A DNA stretch of 56,494 bases, taken from positions 1 through 56,494 of the forward strand of contig PWHN01000009.1 in NCBI GenBank assembly GCA_003554945.1. Direction: 5' to 3'. The stretch's first letter is position 1, and each line of letters starts with the position of its first letter. The notes under the pieces are model-generated. The model saw only the letters and a list, made by a program, of their open reading frames with translations. It made no database searches and had not been told where the DNA came from. Shown here in pieces: positions 1 through 9,087 of this stretch. Source of the DNA: a bacterium. GTDB lineage: Bacteria > T1Sed10-126. The translations under genes were made by a program, and so were the position numbers.

Positions 1-1
1 A

Positions 2-140
2 GCTTTATTTGGCAAATAAAGCAAATTAAAATAAGCATGCCAATTTTACAGGGTGTTTTTTCCCTCCGCATGGCAACAGCTTGAGTGCTCGGTGCGCCCC
101 TACGGGCGAATAATTCACGACAGTTGTGCTGTCGGGAATT
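2..140. repeat. Left-end hairpins
   Basis: The first 185 bases hold no gene. A perfect hairpin lies at 2-22 (9-base arms GCTTTATTT, 3-base loop). A second lies at 112-140, with arms AATTCACGACAG and CTGTCGGGAATT (one mismatch), followed by AATTATCC. The second resembles the hairpin at 34025-34054, so it is probably a dispersed repeat. The 2-22 hairpin could end transcription of the leftward operon that begins with the GH94 gene, but it has no clear U-tract. Confidence 0.5.
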
Positions 141-185
141 ATCCGGGTTAGGGTGAGGGGGGAAGCTTTTCGGATAGGGGTTAGG

Positions 186-428
186 CTACTCTTCTTCCTC
201 TTTTGAACGCTGGATCAATCGATCCTGGAGGTCTCTAACCCGTTCACGCCGTTCCTCCTCAATATCGGGCCGAAGTTCAAAATCAATCTTTAGCGCCGCT
301 CCCTCGTGAACTTCCGGCAGCAGTTCGACCGGGAAATCAAAAGTATAACGTGACTCAACAAACTCAAGCACAGCCTTGTCACCGACTATTCTGTCAACTA
401 TGGCTATCAATGACTTTTGTTCACTCAC
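186..428 (-). CDS. DUF3006-family small acidic protein
   Basis: An 80-residue protein with the DUF3006 pattern: an N-terminal beta-rich part around IVDRIVGDKAVLEF followed by a charged helix ending in a run of Glu. The family is common in Firmicutes and has no established function. The GTG start lies inside the end of the exonuclease gene (overlap 421-428), with a good Shine-Dalgarno sequence (GGGGAGGTGA) just upstream, so translation is probably coupled. It is the last gene of a four-gene leftward operon. There is no signal peptide or membrane segment, so it is probably cytosolic. Confidence 0.75.
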   Translation of the reverse strand: MSEQKSLIAIVDRIVGDKAVLEFVESRYTFDFPVELLPEVHEGAALKIDFELRPDIEEERRERVRDLQDRLIQRSKEEEE

Positions 429-2202
429 TGTATTTCACCTCCCCTATTATTTGTAAAACCGGCTGCTGGTTTCCTATCAGACCAGCCGTTGGTATCCCCA
501 GCAGCTCCACTTCTGAATCTGTTTTTATCTCCTCAAGCTCCTGCGAAGAACAAAAAGCAACTGCAGTCAACCACTGGCTGCCATCAGCTACTGTCAACTG
601 ATAAAATTTACCGGCCGGGCTCTCTCTCAAACGACAGTTTATAACCCGGACTCCGGTGAGTTTAACAGTAAAGGGCGGGCTGTCAGCGTCGAAAGGCAAC
701 TCCGGGTAGATTTTCAGCAGACTGTTTAAGTTCAGCTCAGCATCGTAAACGTTTCCCGATTCTTCGATCCACTGCTCGTAATTTTTTTGAAAATAATCCG
801 ACTTACCATTACTGGAGGAAAAACCGGAAAAATCTTTATCCTCAGCGCTGTCGGTGAAAGAAAAAACTAATTTCCCCCGCTTCGCCCACTTCCGCCAGTG
901 CAGGTGGAGGTTAACCAGCAGATCAAGCGGCCAATTCCGGTAGCGCACCAGACCCGGTTCTGCCAGTGACTCAAGATTTTTTGGAAAGCGCCCCGGTTCT
1001 TCTTTCAGAATCCGCTGACCGTAACTGAAAAGATTTCGCTCATCAGCAGAAGAAAAGTCAGCAGCACTTAACATAGCGAGAGAGGCCAGTGGGGCCAGTG
1101 CGTCCAGCACTTCTCGCACCTGGCGAGGAGTTTTACAGCGGGCCAGTTTGTAAATTTCACCGGCGGCGCGAGCGTCATCCATCGCCCGGTGATGGCTCTC
1201 AAGTTCGACGCCGAGATACCCGGCGACATCGCTTAAACCGTAGCCCGGCAGACCGGGGAAAGATGACTGAGCCGCTCGCATCGAGTCGCCGGTTGAATTG
1301 TTCAGAGAGGCTCCACAATGTTTTTTTAGATGATATTTGAGGAAAGGTATGTCGAAGCCCTTGTTATGAGCAACTAACCGGTAATCTGAAAAAAAATCTT
1401 TGAACTGATTTAGCGCCTCTTCAGGCGCCGGTGCTCCCATGAGGTCTGAATTCTCGATCCCGGTCAAATCCGATATCCCGTCCGGGATGGTATCTACAGA
1501 GCCGACAAAAGATTCAAACTCTTCGATAACACAGCCGTTTCTGTATTTGACCGCTCCTATCTCAATAATTTCAGAAGTGCGTGGACTCTTGCCGGTTGTC
1601 TCAAGGTCAAAAGCTACAAAAGAAGGCAGCTCGGCCCCATAAATTTTACGACTTACCGCTTCACTTAGACGATAGGAAATAATCGGTAGAGAAATGTGAT
1701 CCTCCGATGGACAAACGACTTTAATATCCTCTGCCAGCGGCCCGTTTTGTGGTTCCGGGGTGATTAAGGCCGACTCCCCAGTTTTTATAGCGGACAGGCT
1801 TTCTTCAAGCTCGGTCGAACCATCAAGGAAAATAAGTCCGGGGCTGCTAAAATCATCAACGCATGAACAGCAGTGCACGCTACCGCCAAGTTTATTGAGG
1901 GCAAAACCAACCAGTGAGAGGGATAGATAGGCGGTGGCAGAATCTGCTGCGGCCAGATTAATCGTCTCACCACGACGCAGCAGGGGAACGAGAAACTGCG
2001 TCAGTTCAAGAAGCCCAACCAGTGGTTTATGAAAACGGGGCGGTTCATCACCGGAGGAAGCCTCCTGCTGCGGACTAAAATCTTCACCAGCGCGGCGCAG
2101 ATAGTAGCGAGCCAGCGGAAGCGAAAGCTCCTCGTCGACGACCAGACTTCTAAGCCTCTCCTCCGGCAGGTCGGCTTCAACCCAGTCGCGGGCGGAATTC
2201 AA
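421..2202 (-). CDS. RecJ-like protein with inserted DEDDh 3'-5' exonuclease domain
   Basis: 593 residues. Residues about 194-352 form a DEDDh exonuclease domain (DNA polymerase III epsilon/RNase T type): DLETTG (D199, E201), AHNKGFDIPF (D284) and HRAMDDA (H338, D343). The flanks resemble RecJ. Residues 84-115 line up with the DHH nucleotide-binding start but lack DYDxDG. SLPIISYRLSEAV (171-183) resembles the RecJ GVAFKLAxAL segment. LAPLASLAMLSAADFSSADE (369-388) resembles LDLVALGTVADVVPLxGEN. Residues 486-590 resemble the RecJ C-terminal OB fold. No DHH motif is visible, so the DHH active site appears lost and the inserted domain probably supplies catalysis. A role in DNA repair or processing is inferred. 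The TTG start overlaps the stop of the purine nucleoside phosphorylase gene. Confidence 0.75.
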   Translation of the reverse strand: MNSARDWVEADLPEERLRSLVVDEELSLPLARYYLRRAGEDFSPQQEASSGDEPPRFHKPLVGLLELTQFLVPLLRRGETINLAAADSATAYLSLSLVGFALNKLGGSVHCCSCVDDFSSPGLIFLDGSTELEESLSAIKTGESALITPEPQNGPLAEDIKVVCPSEDHISLPIISYRLSEAVSRKIYGAELPSFVAFDLETTGKSPRTSEIIEIGAVKYRNGCVIEEFESFVGSVDTIPDGISDLTGIENSDLMGAPAPEEALNQFKDFFSDYRLVAHNKGFDIPFLKYHLKKHCGASLNNSTGDSMRAAQSSFPGLPGYGLSDVAGYLGVELESHHRAMDDARAAGEIYKLARCKTPRQVREVLDALAPLASLAMLSAADFSSADERNLFSYGQRILKEEPGRFPKNLESLAEPGLVRYRNWPLDLLVNLHLHWRKWAKRGKLVFSFTDSAEDKDFSGFSSSNGKSDYFQKNYEQWIEESGNVYDAELNLNSLLKIYPELPFDADSPPFTVKLTGVRVINCRLRESPAGKFYQLTVADGSQWLTAVAFCSSQELEEIKTDSEVELLGIPTAGLIGNQQPVLQIIGEVKYSE

Positions 2203-3017
2203 AGCTCGGGTATGATCTCACGAACAAGAGTTTTAAACTTGCTTTTCGCCCGTTCGGTCGTTTCAATGACTTCTTTGTGGTCGAGCGGCTGATCCAGAAT
2301 ACCGGCACCCATATTGGTAATACAGGAGAGTCCGAGGACTTTCATGCCAACGTGATTAGCTGCTATCACTTCGGGCACGGTTGACATTCCGGCGAGGTCA
2401 CCGCCAATTCGTCGATACATTTCAACTGTAGCCGGGGTTTCATAAGATGGTCCCATGGAAGCAACGTAAACAGCTTCCTCCAGTGTTATACCCAACTGCT
2501 GCGCTTTTTGTCGCGCAAGATCCTGCAGATCAGTATCATAAGCGTAAGTCATGTCCACAAACTGTGGACCCACTTCCTCGTCGCTAACACCTATCAACGG
2601 GTTGTTCCCAAGAAAATTTATGTGATCAACCAGCAGAGCCAGGTTCCCGACAGAAAAGCGTTCGTTTACGGCACCACTTGCATTGGTCACCAGCATGGTT
2701 TCACAACCAATTCCTGCCATCACCTGCACAGGGAAAACAATTTCCTGGATCGGATGCCCCTCGTAGTAGTGGTAGCGTCCCTGCATAAGATAGACCTTCC
2801 GGCCCTCCAGCTCACCAAGCACAAGCTGGCCGGCATGGCCCTCCACCTTTGAGGCTAAAAAACCGGGAATATCTTCGTAAGATATAACCGTGGTATCCTC
2901 AACTTCATCACCGAGTTCGCCCAGACCCGAGCCCATAATCATGCCCAGCTCCGGCTGAAAATCTATCTCCTCTTCAAGAAAATTGACGGTCTTTTCAATT
3001 TTTTCTGATAGTTTCAT
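2199..3017 (-). CDS. punA: Purine nucleoside phosphorylase (inosine/guanosine type)
   Basis: A 272-residue protein of usual length for trimeric type-I purine nucleoside phosphorylase, which splits inosine and guanosine with phosphate to base plus ribose-1-phosphate. Diagnostic segments are visible: MGSGLGELGD near the N terminus (phosphate loop), GRYHYYEGHP, VTNASGAVN, the GPSYETPATVEMYR substrate motif, and SCITNMGAGI near the C terminus. The gene overlaps the GH94 gene upstream by four bases (ATGA) and the exonuclease gene downstream. The function is purine salvage in the cytosol. Nothing is missing from the family pattern. Confidence 0.93.
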   Translation of the reverse strand: MKLSEKIEKTVNFLEEEIDFQPELGMIMGSGLGELGDEVEDTTVISYEDIPGFLASKVEGHAGQLVLGELEGRKVYLMQGRYHYYEGHPIQEIVFPVQVMAGIGCETMLVTNASGAVNERFSVGNLALLVDHINFLGNNPLIGVSDEEVGPQFVDMTYAYDTDLQDLARQKAQQLGITLEEAVYVASMGPSYETPATVEMYRRIGGDLAGMSTVPEVIAANHVGMKVLGLSCITNMGAGILDQPLDHKEVIETTERAKSKFKTLVREIIPEL

Positions 3018-5404
3018 TCTACAAACACCTCCACGTGAATTTCGTCCTTATCCTCATAATCTTCCAGCTTAATTAAGTTCCCTTGATGTTCTTCCGCCTC
3101 CACCTCAATGTTTTTCACTTTTCCTTCGCCGCCGGGGGTCTGGTTAAAATCTATAATCCACCGTTTCCCACGGTAATCACGTTCCACCGTCAATTCCTCC
3201 CAGTCCGGAGGCAGGGCCGGGTCTATTTTAAGGCCTTCCCAGTCAGGTCTAACTCCTAGAATATAGTCAAGTACGGCTCTGTAAACCCAGGAGGCAGTGC
3301 CTGAGAGCCAGTGGTAGTTTCCCTGCCCGAAGTCCTCCGAATCGGGTCCGGTCACGTTCTGACAGTAGGCGTAAGGTTCAAGCCTATAAAGATCGGGGTC
3401 CTCAGCGGCATGGGTTGTCGGACTAATTTTCCGCCAGAGATCAAACGCTTCTTCACACCAGCCCATTTGGGCCAGAGCAACTAAAGCAAAGGCGGCGGCA
3501 TGGCTAAAGATGGAACCATTTTCCTTTTTGCCGGGATAAAACTGCGTTATAACACCAATCTCAGGGTCTAACTCCTTGTAGGCGGGAGCGAAATAGCGAA
3601 GACCCCAGCGAGTGTCCAGTCGCTCCATAACCGCCTCGAAGGCCTTCTCGGCTCGCATCGGCGAAGTAGTGTCAGAAAGCACGGCCCAGGTCTGAGTGTT
3701 CAGATAAAGCTGTCCGGCCTTGTTGTCCTTACTCCCGATCGGTCGATCTTCGTCAGTAAAAGCGCGCAGAAACCAATCGCCGTCCCAACACTGCTGGTAG
3801 AGGGTTTTTCTAACTTTTTCGCTTTCCTGGTGGTACTCCTTAATTTTGGACTGGTCATAACCATATTGACGCATGATATCCACTGCCAGGTCAAGAGCCA
3901 GGCAGAGGAATTGACCGATCCATACCGACTCCCCCTTGCCATCCTCGCCAAGCGTGTCGAGGGCGTCGTTCCAATCGCCGTAGCGAATCAGCGGCAGACC
4001 ACGCTTTCCCCGCTGAGTTAACACATAGTCTAAACCGTTGATCATATGTTCAAGAACGGTCTTCTCTTTTTCAGAGTCCAGGCAGCCTACTTCCTCATCA
4101 AGCAGGTCCCAGTCGCCGGTCTCGCGCAGGTAAGCATCGAGCGCGAAGGGAACCCAGAGCGGATCGTCAGCGTTGTCGCTCTCGTCATAGTCACGCGCTC
4201 CACGAGGAGTCCGGTGTGAGTTTAAACCGTTTTCAAAAGTAAACGATAGGATATGCTTGATTTTTTCACGGGCGTCTTCCGGAGCAAAGGGAGCACTGCC
4301 GAACGATTCGTGGCAGGCGTCTCGAAAACCGGTGTAACCCTGGGAAGAGTGCCAGAAGGACGGTGCACGTCCAAACCAGGTGTTTATGGTCACCTGGTAG
4401 GGAAGCCAGGTGTTGACCAGAGTTTCCAGTTCCTTGTCTGGCAGCGATACCTGAACGTGTTGGAAGCGTTCCTGCCAGAATTTTTCAGTCTGTTCACGAG
4501 CTGAATCGACGTAATTAGCGTCCTGGAATTTGTCCCAGCTAACGGTCTCCAGCTCATCCCGGCTTACCACACCGACCATGCAGGAGAGTTGTTCATTACT
4601 CTCTTTATCCAGCTCCAGTTTCCAGTCAAAGGCGCCTACAGCCTCACCGCCTTCAACTACGTTTTCACCCAGGCGGGCATGTTCAAGAGCCCGGGGATTA
4701 TGGTAACTGCGGTAGGTGCCAAAAAACTCGTCCCGGCTGGCCTCCCAGGATTGGGGAGACCGAGTGGCGGTCATATACATAGCATAGGGCCACTCCATAA
4801 TTTCACGCGGTGTATCTGTCTGGGTCTCCCAGTGACGCTTCTTACCTATTAACGCTTCGTTTTCTGAGTCATAACGGACATCCTTGAAGAGCTGATCCCA
4901 CTGGCGATCAGTGGCGTCTCGCTCGGTATTGCCCATTAGCCACTCCCCCACGGCTATGACACGCAGATGACGGGGGCGATCCGAGTGGTTTATCAGCTTT
5001 AAGGACCAGATCTCGTGATCCTCCCCGGGCGGAACAAAATACTCAATATTGGCCTCTATTTCCTGGTAAACTGATTTTATTCGGGTGAAGCCCGGTCGGT
5101 GTACACAGGTGTAATCCTTGATCGGGACGTCCATCGGCACACGATTAGGAGACCAGGCCACCTGCTGCTTCTCATCAACTATGTAAAAGAAACGGCCGGG
5201 GCAGTCACGCTGCAGGCCCGACATTTCACGGCGCAGAGTTCCGTGGCGGGCGGGATCAACGTAAAAGGAAAATCCACCGCCGTGCTGACTTATCAGGGCA
5301 CAATAGTCGCCGTTGGTAAGATAATTTGTCCAGGGTAAAGGAGTGTCCGGGTCATTAATAATAAATTCCCCGTCTTCTCCGAAATCTCCATATTTGTAGC
5401 TCAT
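3014..5404 (-). CDS. Glycoside hydrolase family 94 phosphorylase (cellobiose phosphorylase-like)
   Basis: 796 residues from the ATG at 5404, chosen because a GGAGG site sits 9 bases upstream and because MSYKYGDFGEDGEFIINDPD is the family-type start; a longer 816-residue reading is unlikely. The N-terminal beta-sandwich (PLPWTNYLTNGDYCALISQHGGG) and the barrel with RYGDWNDALDTLG, which holds the catalytic acid in DWND, are typical of GH94. The C-terminal half has HWLSGTASWVYRAVLDYILG. The family cleaves beta-linked disaccharides with phosphate, or runs in reverse. The acceptor cannot be decided by eye: cellobiose, laminaribiose, chitobiose and cellobionate enzymes all look alike here. First gene of a leftward operon with punA. 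Confidence 0.85.
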   Translation of the reverse strand: MSYKYGDFGEDGEFIINDPDTPLPWTNYLTNGDYCALISQHGGGFSFYVDPARHGTLRREMSGLQRDCPGRFFYIVDEKQQVAWSPNRVPMDVPIKDYTCVHRPGFTRIKSVYQEIEANIEYFVPPGEDHEIWSLKLINHSDRPRHLRVIAVGEWLMGNTERDATDRQWDQLFKDVRYDSENEALIGKKRHWETQTDTPREIMEWPYAMYMTATRSPQSWEASRDEFFGTYRSYHNPRALEHARLGENVVEGGEAVGAFDWKLELDKESNEQLSCMVGVVSRDELETVSWDKFQDANYVDSAREQTEKFWQERFQHVQVSLPDKELETLVNTWLPYQVTINTWFGRAPSFWHSSQGYTGFRDACHESFGSAPFAPEDAREKIKHILSFTFENGLNSHRTPRGARDYDESDNADDPLWVPFALDAYLRETGDWDLLDEEVGCLDSEKEKTVLEHMINGLDYVLTQRGKRGLPLIRYGDWNDALDTLGEDGKGESVWIGQFLCLALDLAVDIMRQYGYDQSKIKEYHQESEKVRKTLYQQCWDGDWFLRAFTDEDRPIGSKDNKAGQLYLNTQTWAVLSDTTSPMRAEKAFEAVMERLDTRWGLRYFAPAYKELDPEIGVITQFYPGKKENGSIFSHAAAFALVALAQMGWCEEAFDLWRKISPTTHAAEDPDLYRLEPYAYCQNVTGPDSEDFGQGNYHWLSGTASWVYRAVLDYILGVRPDWEGLKIDPALPPDWEELTVERDYRGKRWIIDFNQTPGGEGKVKNIEVEAEEHQGNLIKLEDYEDKDEIHVEVFVE

Positions 5405-5517
5405 AAATAAACCTCCAGTTGATAGTATTATTTCTACATATTTTCCCCTACCTTCTTTTTTCAATCAAGGTTCCCGTCCGTCTTCGCTCTAAATTAACAT
5501 TTTCACCCGTCTCTCAC

Positions 5518-5600
5518 TACGTCAAAGTATTTTGACGTAATGCACAACCCCCCAACGTCATTCCGGACAAGCGACCGAAGGGAGCGCGATTCGGAATCCA
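5518..5600. repeat. Solo palindrome and dispersed repeat in the 5405-5773 gap
   Basis: The gap between the divergent GH94 and cysQ genes holds two repeats. Bases 5518-5539 are a palindrome with arms TACGTCAAA and TTTGACGTA, matching the terminal sequence of the element at 48855-49075. Bases 5557-5600 begin GTCATTCCGGACAAGCGACC and recur, diverged, at 48912-48955 and interrupted at 18961-19075. An open frame on the minus strand (5517-5732) runs through these repeats and is not considered a gene. The promoter for cysQ lies in the rest of the gap. Confidence 0.7.
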
Positions 5601-5660
5601 GCGCTTTTGACCTCCGTTTTTTTGGCACTCATCCATGATGACCATTCTTGACTTACAATC

Positions 5661-5689
5661 GTTACAACCAGGATAAATTAGGATATAAT
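5661..5689 (+). promoter_or_regulatory. Predicted sigma-70-type promoter upstream of cysQ
   Basis: A perfect TATAAT box (5684-5689) is preceded at 17 bases by GTTACA (5661-5666), a weak -35 match. It lies about 85 bases upstream of the cysQ start. Confidence 0.45.
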
Positions 5690-5773
5690 CGTAAAATGAA
5701 AAACGGTTCTGGAGAATTTTTTCCTTTCCCATAGAGTAATCTCCATAGAACCAACCAATTAAGGAGGCAAAAC

Positions 5774-6577
5774 TTGAAAACGTTATCGACTCTCATTGAC
5801 GATGTTGAATCAATAGTCCGCGCGGCGGGGGATGAAATTCTGGAGGTCTACCAGGAGGATTTTGAAGTTGAACATAAGGACGACGAAATTAACTCGCCGC
5901 TCACCGAGGCGGACAAAAGGTCGCACAACCTGATCGTCTCCCGTCTGAAAAAGCTCACTCCCGAAATACCGGTAATTTCGGAGGAATCTTCGGACAATAT
6001 GGCCTACGAGAAACGGCGAGAGTTCGAACGCTTCTGGCTCGTCGACCCGCTGGACGGGACGAAGGAGTTCGTCAAGAAAAACGGCGAATTTACGGTAAAT
6101 GTAGGGCTTATTGAGGAAGAGACACCACTCTCCGGCGTTGTTTATGTCCCGGTTACCAAAGCGCTTTATAAAACAGCCGGCAAGGAAGCAATAGCAGTTT
6201 CAAATAACGGTACCGAGACGATCAGCGTCTCCCCGGTAAGCGACCCAAGCCAGGCCACGGCTGTCTGCAGCCGCTCGCACAAGGACCCAAAAATTGTAGC
6301 GGTGTTTGAACAGCTAAATATAGCGAATACTCAGGGCCGGGGAAGCAGTTTAAAAATTTGCCAGGTAGCCGAGGGCAAAGCGGAAATATACGCCCGCTAC
6401 GGGCCAACCTGGGAGTGGGACACGGCGGCGGCAGACGCCGTCTTGCGGGCCGCCGGCGGACGCGTCACCGAACCCGACGGCACTCCCCTCACCTACAACA
6501 AGAAAAGCCTGAAGAACTTAAACGGTCTCGTCGTCACCAACGGTATATTACACGAGCAAGTAGTCGATGCCATGTGA
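5774..6577 (+). CDS. cysQ: 3'(2'),5'-bisphosphate nucleotidase CysQ-like (inositol monophosphatase superfamily)
   Basis: 267 residues starting at TTG, supported by AAGGAGG six to seven bases upstream. It carries the superfamily metal-binding motifs: EESSD near residue 71, WLVDPLDGTKEF near 92-103 and WEWDTAAADAVL near 213-224. EFVKKNGEFTVNVGLI after the DPLDGTKEF motif is the CysQ pattern rather than the SuhB pattern. CysQ enzymes remove the 3'-phosphate from PAP made during sulfate assimilation; inositol phosphates are an alternative substrate. It is monocistronic, bounded by repeat-filled gaps, and no sulfate-assimilation genes are in the window. Confidence 0.85.
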   Translation: MKTLSTLIDDVESIVRAAGDEILEVYQEDFEVEHKDDEINSPLTEADKRSHNLIVSRLKKLTPEIPVISEESSDNMAYEKRREFERFWLVDPLDGTKEFVKKNGEFTVNVGLIEEETPLSGVVYVPVTKALYKTAGKEAIAVSNNGTETISVSPVSDPSQATAVCSRSHKDPKIVAVFEQLNIANTQGRGSSLKICQVAEGKAEIYARYGPTWEWDTAAADAVLRAAGGRVTEPDGTPLTYNKKSLKNLNGLVVTNGILHEQVVDAM

Positions 6578-6763
6578 TCGATGTATGGTGCGACTGGCTT
6601 CTGTTTTGTCTTGACAATTTTGGATAAAACTATTATTCTACATTTCCTTGGGTTGAAACGGTGGGTGCTTACCCGAATAGATTCCCGTCCTTTTAAAAGG
6701 AGTTTATTCCAAAAAAATCTCCTCAGACGGTAGAGGTCGAGTGATGGTTTTGAATAACCAATT

Positions 6764-6804
6764 CACCCCCCTTTGTCTTTCCCCCCGTCAAGGGGGGAAA
6801 AAGA
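6764..6804. repeat. Pyrimidine/purine palindrome in the 6578-6905 gap
   Basis: A C-rich arm (CACCCCCCTTTGTCTTT then C6) and a G-rich arm (AGGGGGGAAA) form a long hairpin around GTCA. It belongs to the same family as the sequences at 19113, 24630, 27530 and 28316. The rest of the gap holds AT-rich sequence and a GGAGG at 6850-6854 not followed by any usable start codon. It separates cysQ from leuC. Confidence 0.7.
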
Positions 6805-6905
6805 AACGGAGCTTTCTTTGTTTTTCTTTCCGTGTAGGTAAAAATTTTGGGAGGAATTAAAAAAACTTTCTAATCTAAAAATTCAAAAGAGTAGGATGAT
6901 CAGCT

Positions 6906-8315
6906 ATCAGTACAGAAGAAAAGACGCTTTTTGAGAAAATTTGGGACAAACACATCGTCCACTCGCCGGAGGAAGGAGCCGACCTTCTATACATTGACCG
7001 CCACCTCATGCATGAAGTTACTTCCCCACAGGCCTTCGACGGCCTGCGAGTAGCCGGGCGGCAGGTGAGGCGACCTGATTTGACGGCGGCAACAATGGAC
7101 CATAACGTCCCGACCGATCCCGACGACATGGAAATTCGTGATCCTGTCTCCCGGAAGCAGATCGAAACCCTGCGAGAAAACTGTAAGGAATTCGGGATCA
7201 AGCTCTTCGCACTGGAAAACAACGATCACGGAGTTATTCACGTGGTTATGCCCGAACACGGGATTATCCAGCCGGGAATGACGGTTGTCTGTGGAGACAG
7301 CCACACGGCCACCCACGGCGCTTTCGGCGCTCTTGCCTTCGGGATTGGCACGAGCGAGATAGAACACGTTCTGGCCACACAAACTCTCCCCCAGAACAAG
7401 CCTAAAACTATGGAAATCCGGCTGACCGGGCAACCGGATGATTCTATCGCAGCTAAAGATCTGATCCTTTACATTATTAGAGAAATTGGCACCAGCGGGG
7501 GAACCGGCTACGCAATTGAATATACCGGTGAAGCCGTGCAAAACACCAGCATGGAGGAACGGATGACGCTCTGCAATATGGCGATTGAAGCAGGCGCGCG
7601 CTCCGGTCTCGTCGCTCCCGACCAGACTACTTACGACTACCTGCGTGGGCTCCCCTATTCCCCGTCCGAGGAAGAACTTGATAAAAAAATAGCTGAGTGG
7701 GAAGAGCTTAAAACCGACTCTCCGGCGGCTTACGACCGGAAGGTCGAACTGCCGGTCGACGGTCTGGCTCCCCAGGTGAGCTGGGGGACCAACCCGGCAA
7801 TGACGGTCGACGTGAATGACACAGTCCCTGACCCAAGTAATTTGAAACGGCAGGAAGAGCGCCAGGAAGCTCAAAGAGCTCTCGAATATATGGGTTTAAA
7901 ACCGGGGGAACCAATTACCGGTATTGAAGTGGACACGGTTTTTATTGGTTCCTGCACCAACGGACGGCTTGAGGACCTGCGCCAGGCGGCCGAAGTTGTC
8001 GAGGGGAAAACAGTGGCTAATAACATTCGAGCTATGGTAGTCCCCGGGTCACAATTAGTTAAGAAACGGGCCGAGAAAGAAGGGCTTGATGAAATCTTCT
8101 TGGAAGCCGGTTTCCAGTGGCGTAACTCCGGCTGCAGCATGTGCCTGGCAATGAATCCCGACCGGCTGGAGGCGGGGGAACGCTGCGCCAGCACCTCCAA
8201 TAGAAATTTTGAGGGACGAATGGGAACCGGCGGACGGACCCACCTGGTCAGTCCCCGAACGGCAGCAGCAACGGCACTGGCAGGACATTTTGTCGACATC
8301 AGGAAACTACAATAA
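6906..8315 (+). CDS. leuC: 3-isopropylmalate dehydratase large subunit
   Basis: Aconitase-family iron-sulfur enzyme, large subunit of the leucine-pathway isomerase (2- to 3-isopropylmalate). Coding similarity to E. coli-type LeuC is clear from [12 protein letters not shown] and [20 protein letters not shown] onward. Cluster cysteines lie in FIGSCTNGR and in the SGCSMC segment; [22 protein letters not shown] is the signature. The first in-frame ATG (7008) would remove 34 conserved residues. In-frame TGA is at 6897-6899, and no ATG, GTG or TTG lies between it and 7008. I place the start at ATC 6906, giving 469 residues (E. coli LeuC: 466), with AGTAGG about ten bases upstream. A one-base indel after ATG 6896 is the alternative. 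leuD follows after 36 bases; leuA and leuB are absent. Confidence 0.85.
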   Translation: MSTEEKTLFEKIWDKHIVHSPEEGADLLYIDRHLMHEVTSPQAFDGLRVAGRQVRRPDLTAATMDHNVPTDPDDMEIRDPVSRKQIETLRENCKEFGIKLFALENNDHGVIHVVMPEHGIIQPGMTVVCGDSHTATHGAFGALAFGIGTSEIEHVLATQTLPQNKPKTMEIRLTGQPDDSIAAKDLILYIIREIGTSGGTGYAIEYTGEAVQNTSMEERMTLCNMAIEAGARSGLVAPDQTTYDYLRGLPYSPSEEELDKKIAEWEELKTDSPAAYDRKVELPVDGLAPQVSWGTNPAMTVDVNDTVPDPSNLKRQEERQEAQRALEYMGLKPGEPITGIEVDTVFIGSCTNGRLEDLRQAAEVVEGKTVANNIRAMVVPGSQLVKKRAEKEGLDEIFLEAGFQWRNSGCSMCLAMNPDRLEAGERCASTSNRNFEGRMGTGGRTHLVSPRTAAATALAGHFVDIRKLQ

Positions 8316-8351
8316 ATCCATTAATGAGGCGTAGAATGAGGAGTTTTACAG

Positions 8352-8960
8352 ATGGAAGCTTTTGAAACTTTTGACGGCATAGTCGCACCGCTTGATCGAT
8401 CAAACGTCGACACCGACGCGATAATTCCAAAACAGTTTTTGAAGCGGGTCCGCAAGACCGGTTTCGGTGCTTATCTTTTCTTTGAGTGGCGTTTTGACGA
8501 AGAAGGCGAGCCAAAACCCGATTTTGTCCTCAACCGCGAACCCTATGACCGGGCTTCAATTTTACTTGCCAGGGAAAATTTTGGCTGCGGTTCGTCTCGC
8601 GAACACGCCCCCTGGGCGCTTAAGGACTTCGGTTTTAAAACTATTATTGCCCCTTCATTCGCAGATATTTTCTATAACAATTGTTTTAAAAACGGCTTAC
8701 TCCCGATTGAACTTCCCGCTGACAGGGTAAAACAGCTATTTGCGCTGACTGATAAGCATCAAGGCTACCGTCTAACCGTCGACCTCGAGAATCAACAACT
8801 TCGTGACGAACACGACCTGGTTATTGATTTCGGCGTTGACCCTGAGCGCAAGCGCCGCTTGCTGGAAGGACTGGACGAAATAGATTTAACTCTAAAGTTG
8901 GAGGATAAAATAGCCGCTTACGAGAACTCGGAGCGAGCTCCCGCTCCAATTATGAACTGA
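8352..8960 (+). CDS. leuD: 3-isopropylmalate dehydratase small subunit
   Basis: 202 residues, the length of E. coli-type LeuD (archaeal/Firmicutes short forms are about 165). The swivel domain motifs are visible: VDTDAIIPKQFLKR near residue 20, ENFGCGSSREHAPWAL near 75-90 and SFADIFYNNCFKNGLLPI near 104-121. It pairs with leuC to form the isopropylmalate isomerase. The ATG is preceded by GAGGAG with 8-base spacing. No leuA or leuB is nearby and repeat-rich DNA lies on the 5' side of the pair, so the rest of the leucine pathway must be elsewhere. Confidence 0.92.
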   Translation: MEAFETFDGIVAPLDRSNVDTDAIIPKQFLKRVRKTGFGAYLFFEWRFDEEGEPKPDFVLNREPYDRASILLARENFGCGSSREHAPWALKDFGFKTIIAPSFADIFYNNCFKNGLLPIELPADRVKQLFALTDKHQGYRLTVDLENQQLRDEHDLVIDFGVDPERKRRLLEGLDEIDLTLKLEDKIAAYENSERAPAPIMN

Positions 8961-9087
8961 CTCTTACAGTTTTTTTCACACCTTTTTACTTCAGTCCTCT
9001 TCTAAGATTTACCAGCTCGCGCAGCGACAAACAATAGAGTAATAAAACTAATTATTCAGTTTTTACAACTGAGGAGGAAATAATCAA

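Noticed and set aside
5517-5732. 71-residue minus-strand frame between GH94 and cysQ
   Set aside because: It runs through the solo palindrome and a dispersed repeat and into the cysQ promoter; composition is not protein-like.
6896-7008. leuC as a pseudogene broken at its 5' end
   Set aside because: The whole conserved sequence is open from 6909 onward and all catalytic motifs are intact; a near-cognate start or a sequencing indel explains it better.
6987-7874. 295-residue minus-strand frame opposite leuC
   Set aside because: leuC is a clear enzyme on the plus strand through the whole range; the antisense frame has no recognisable motif.
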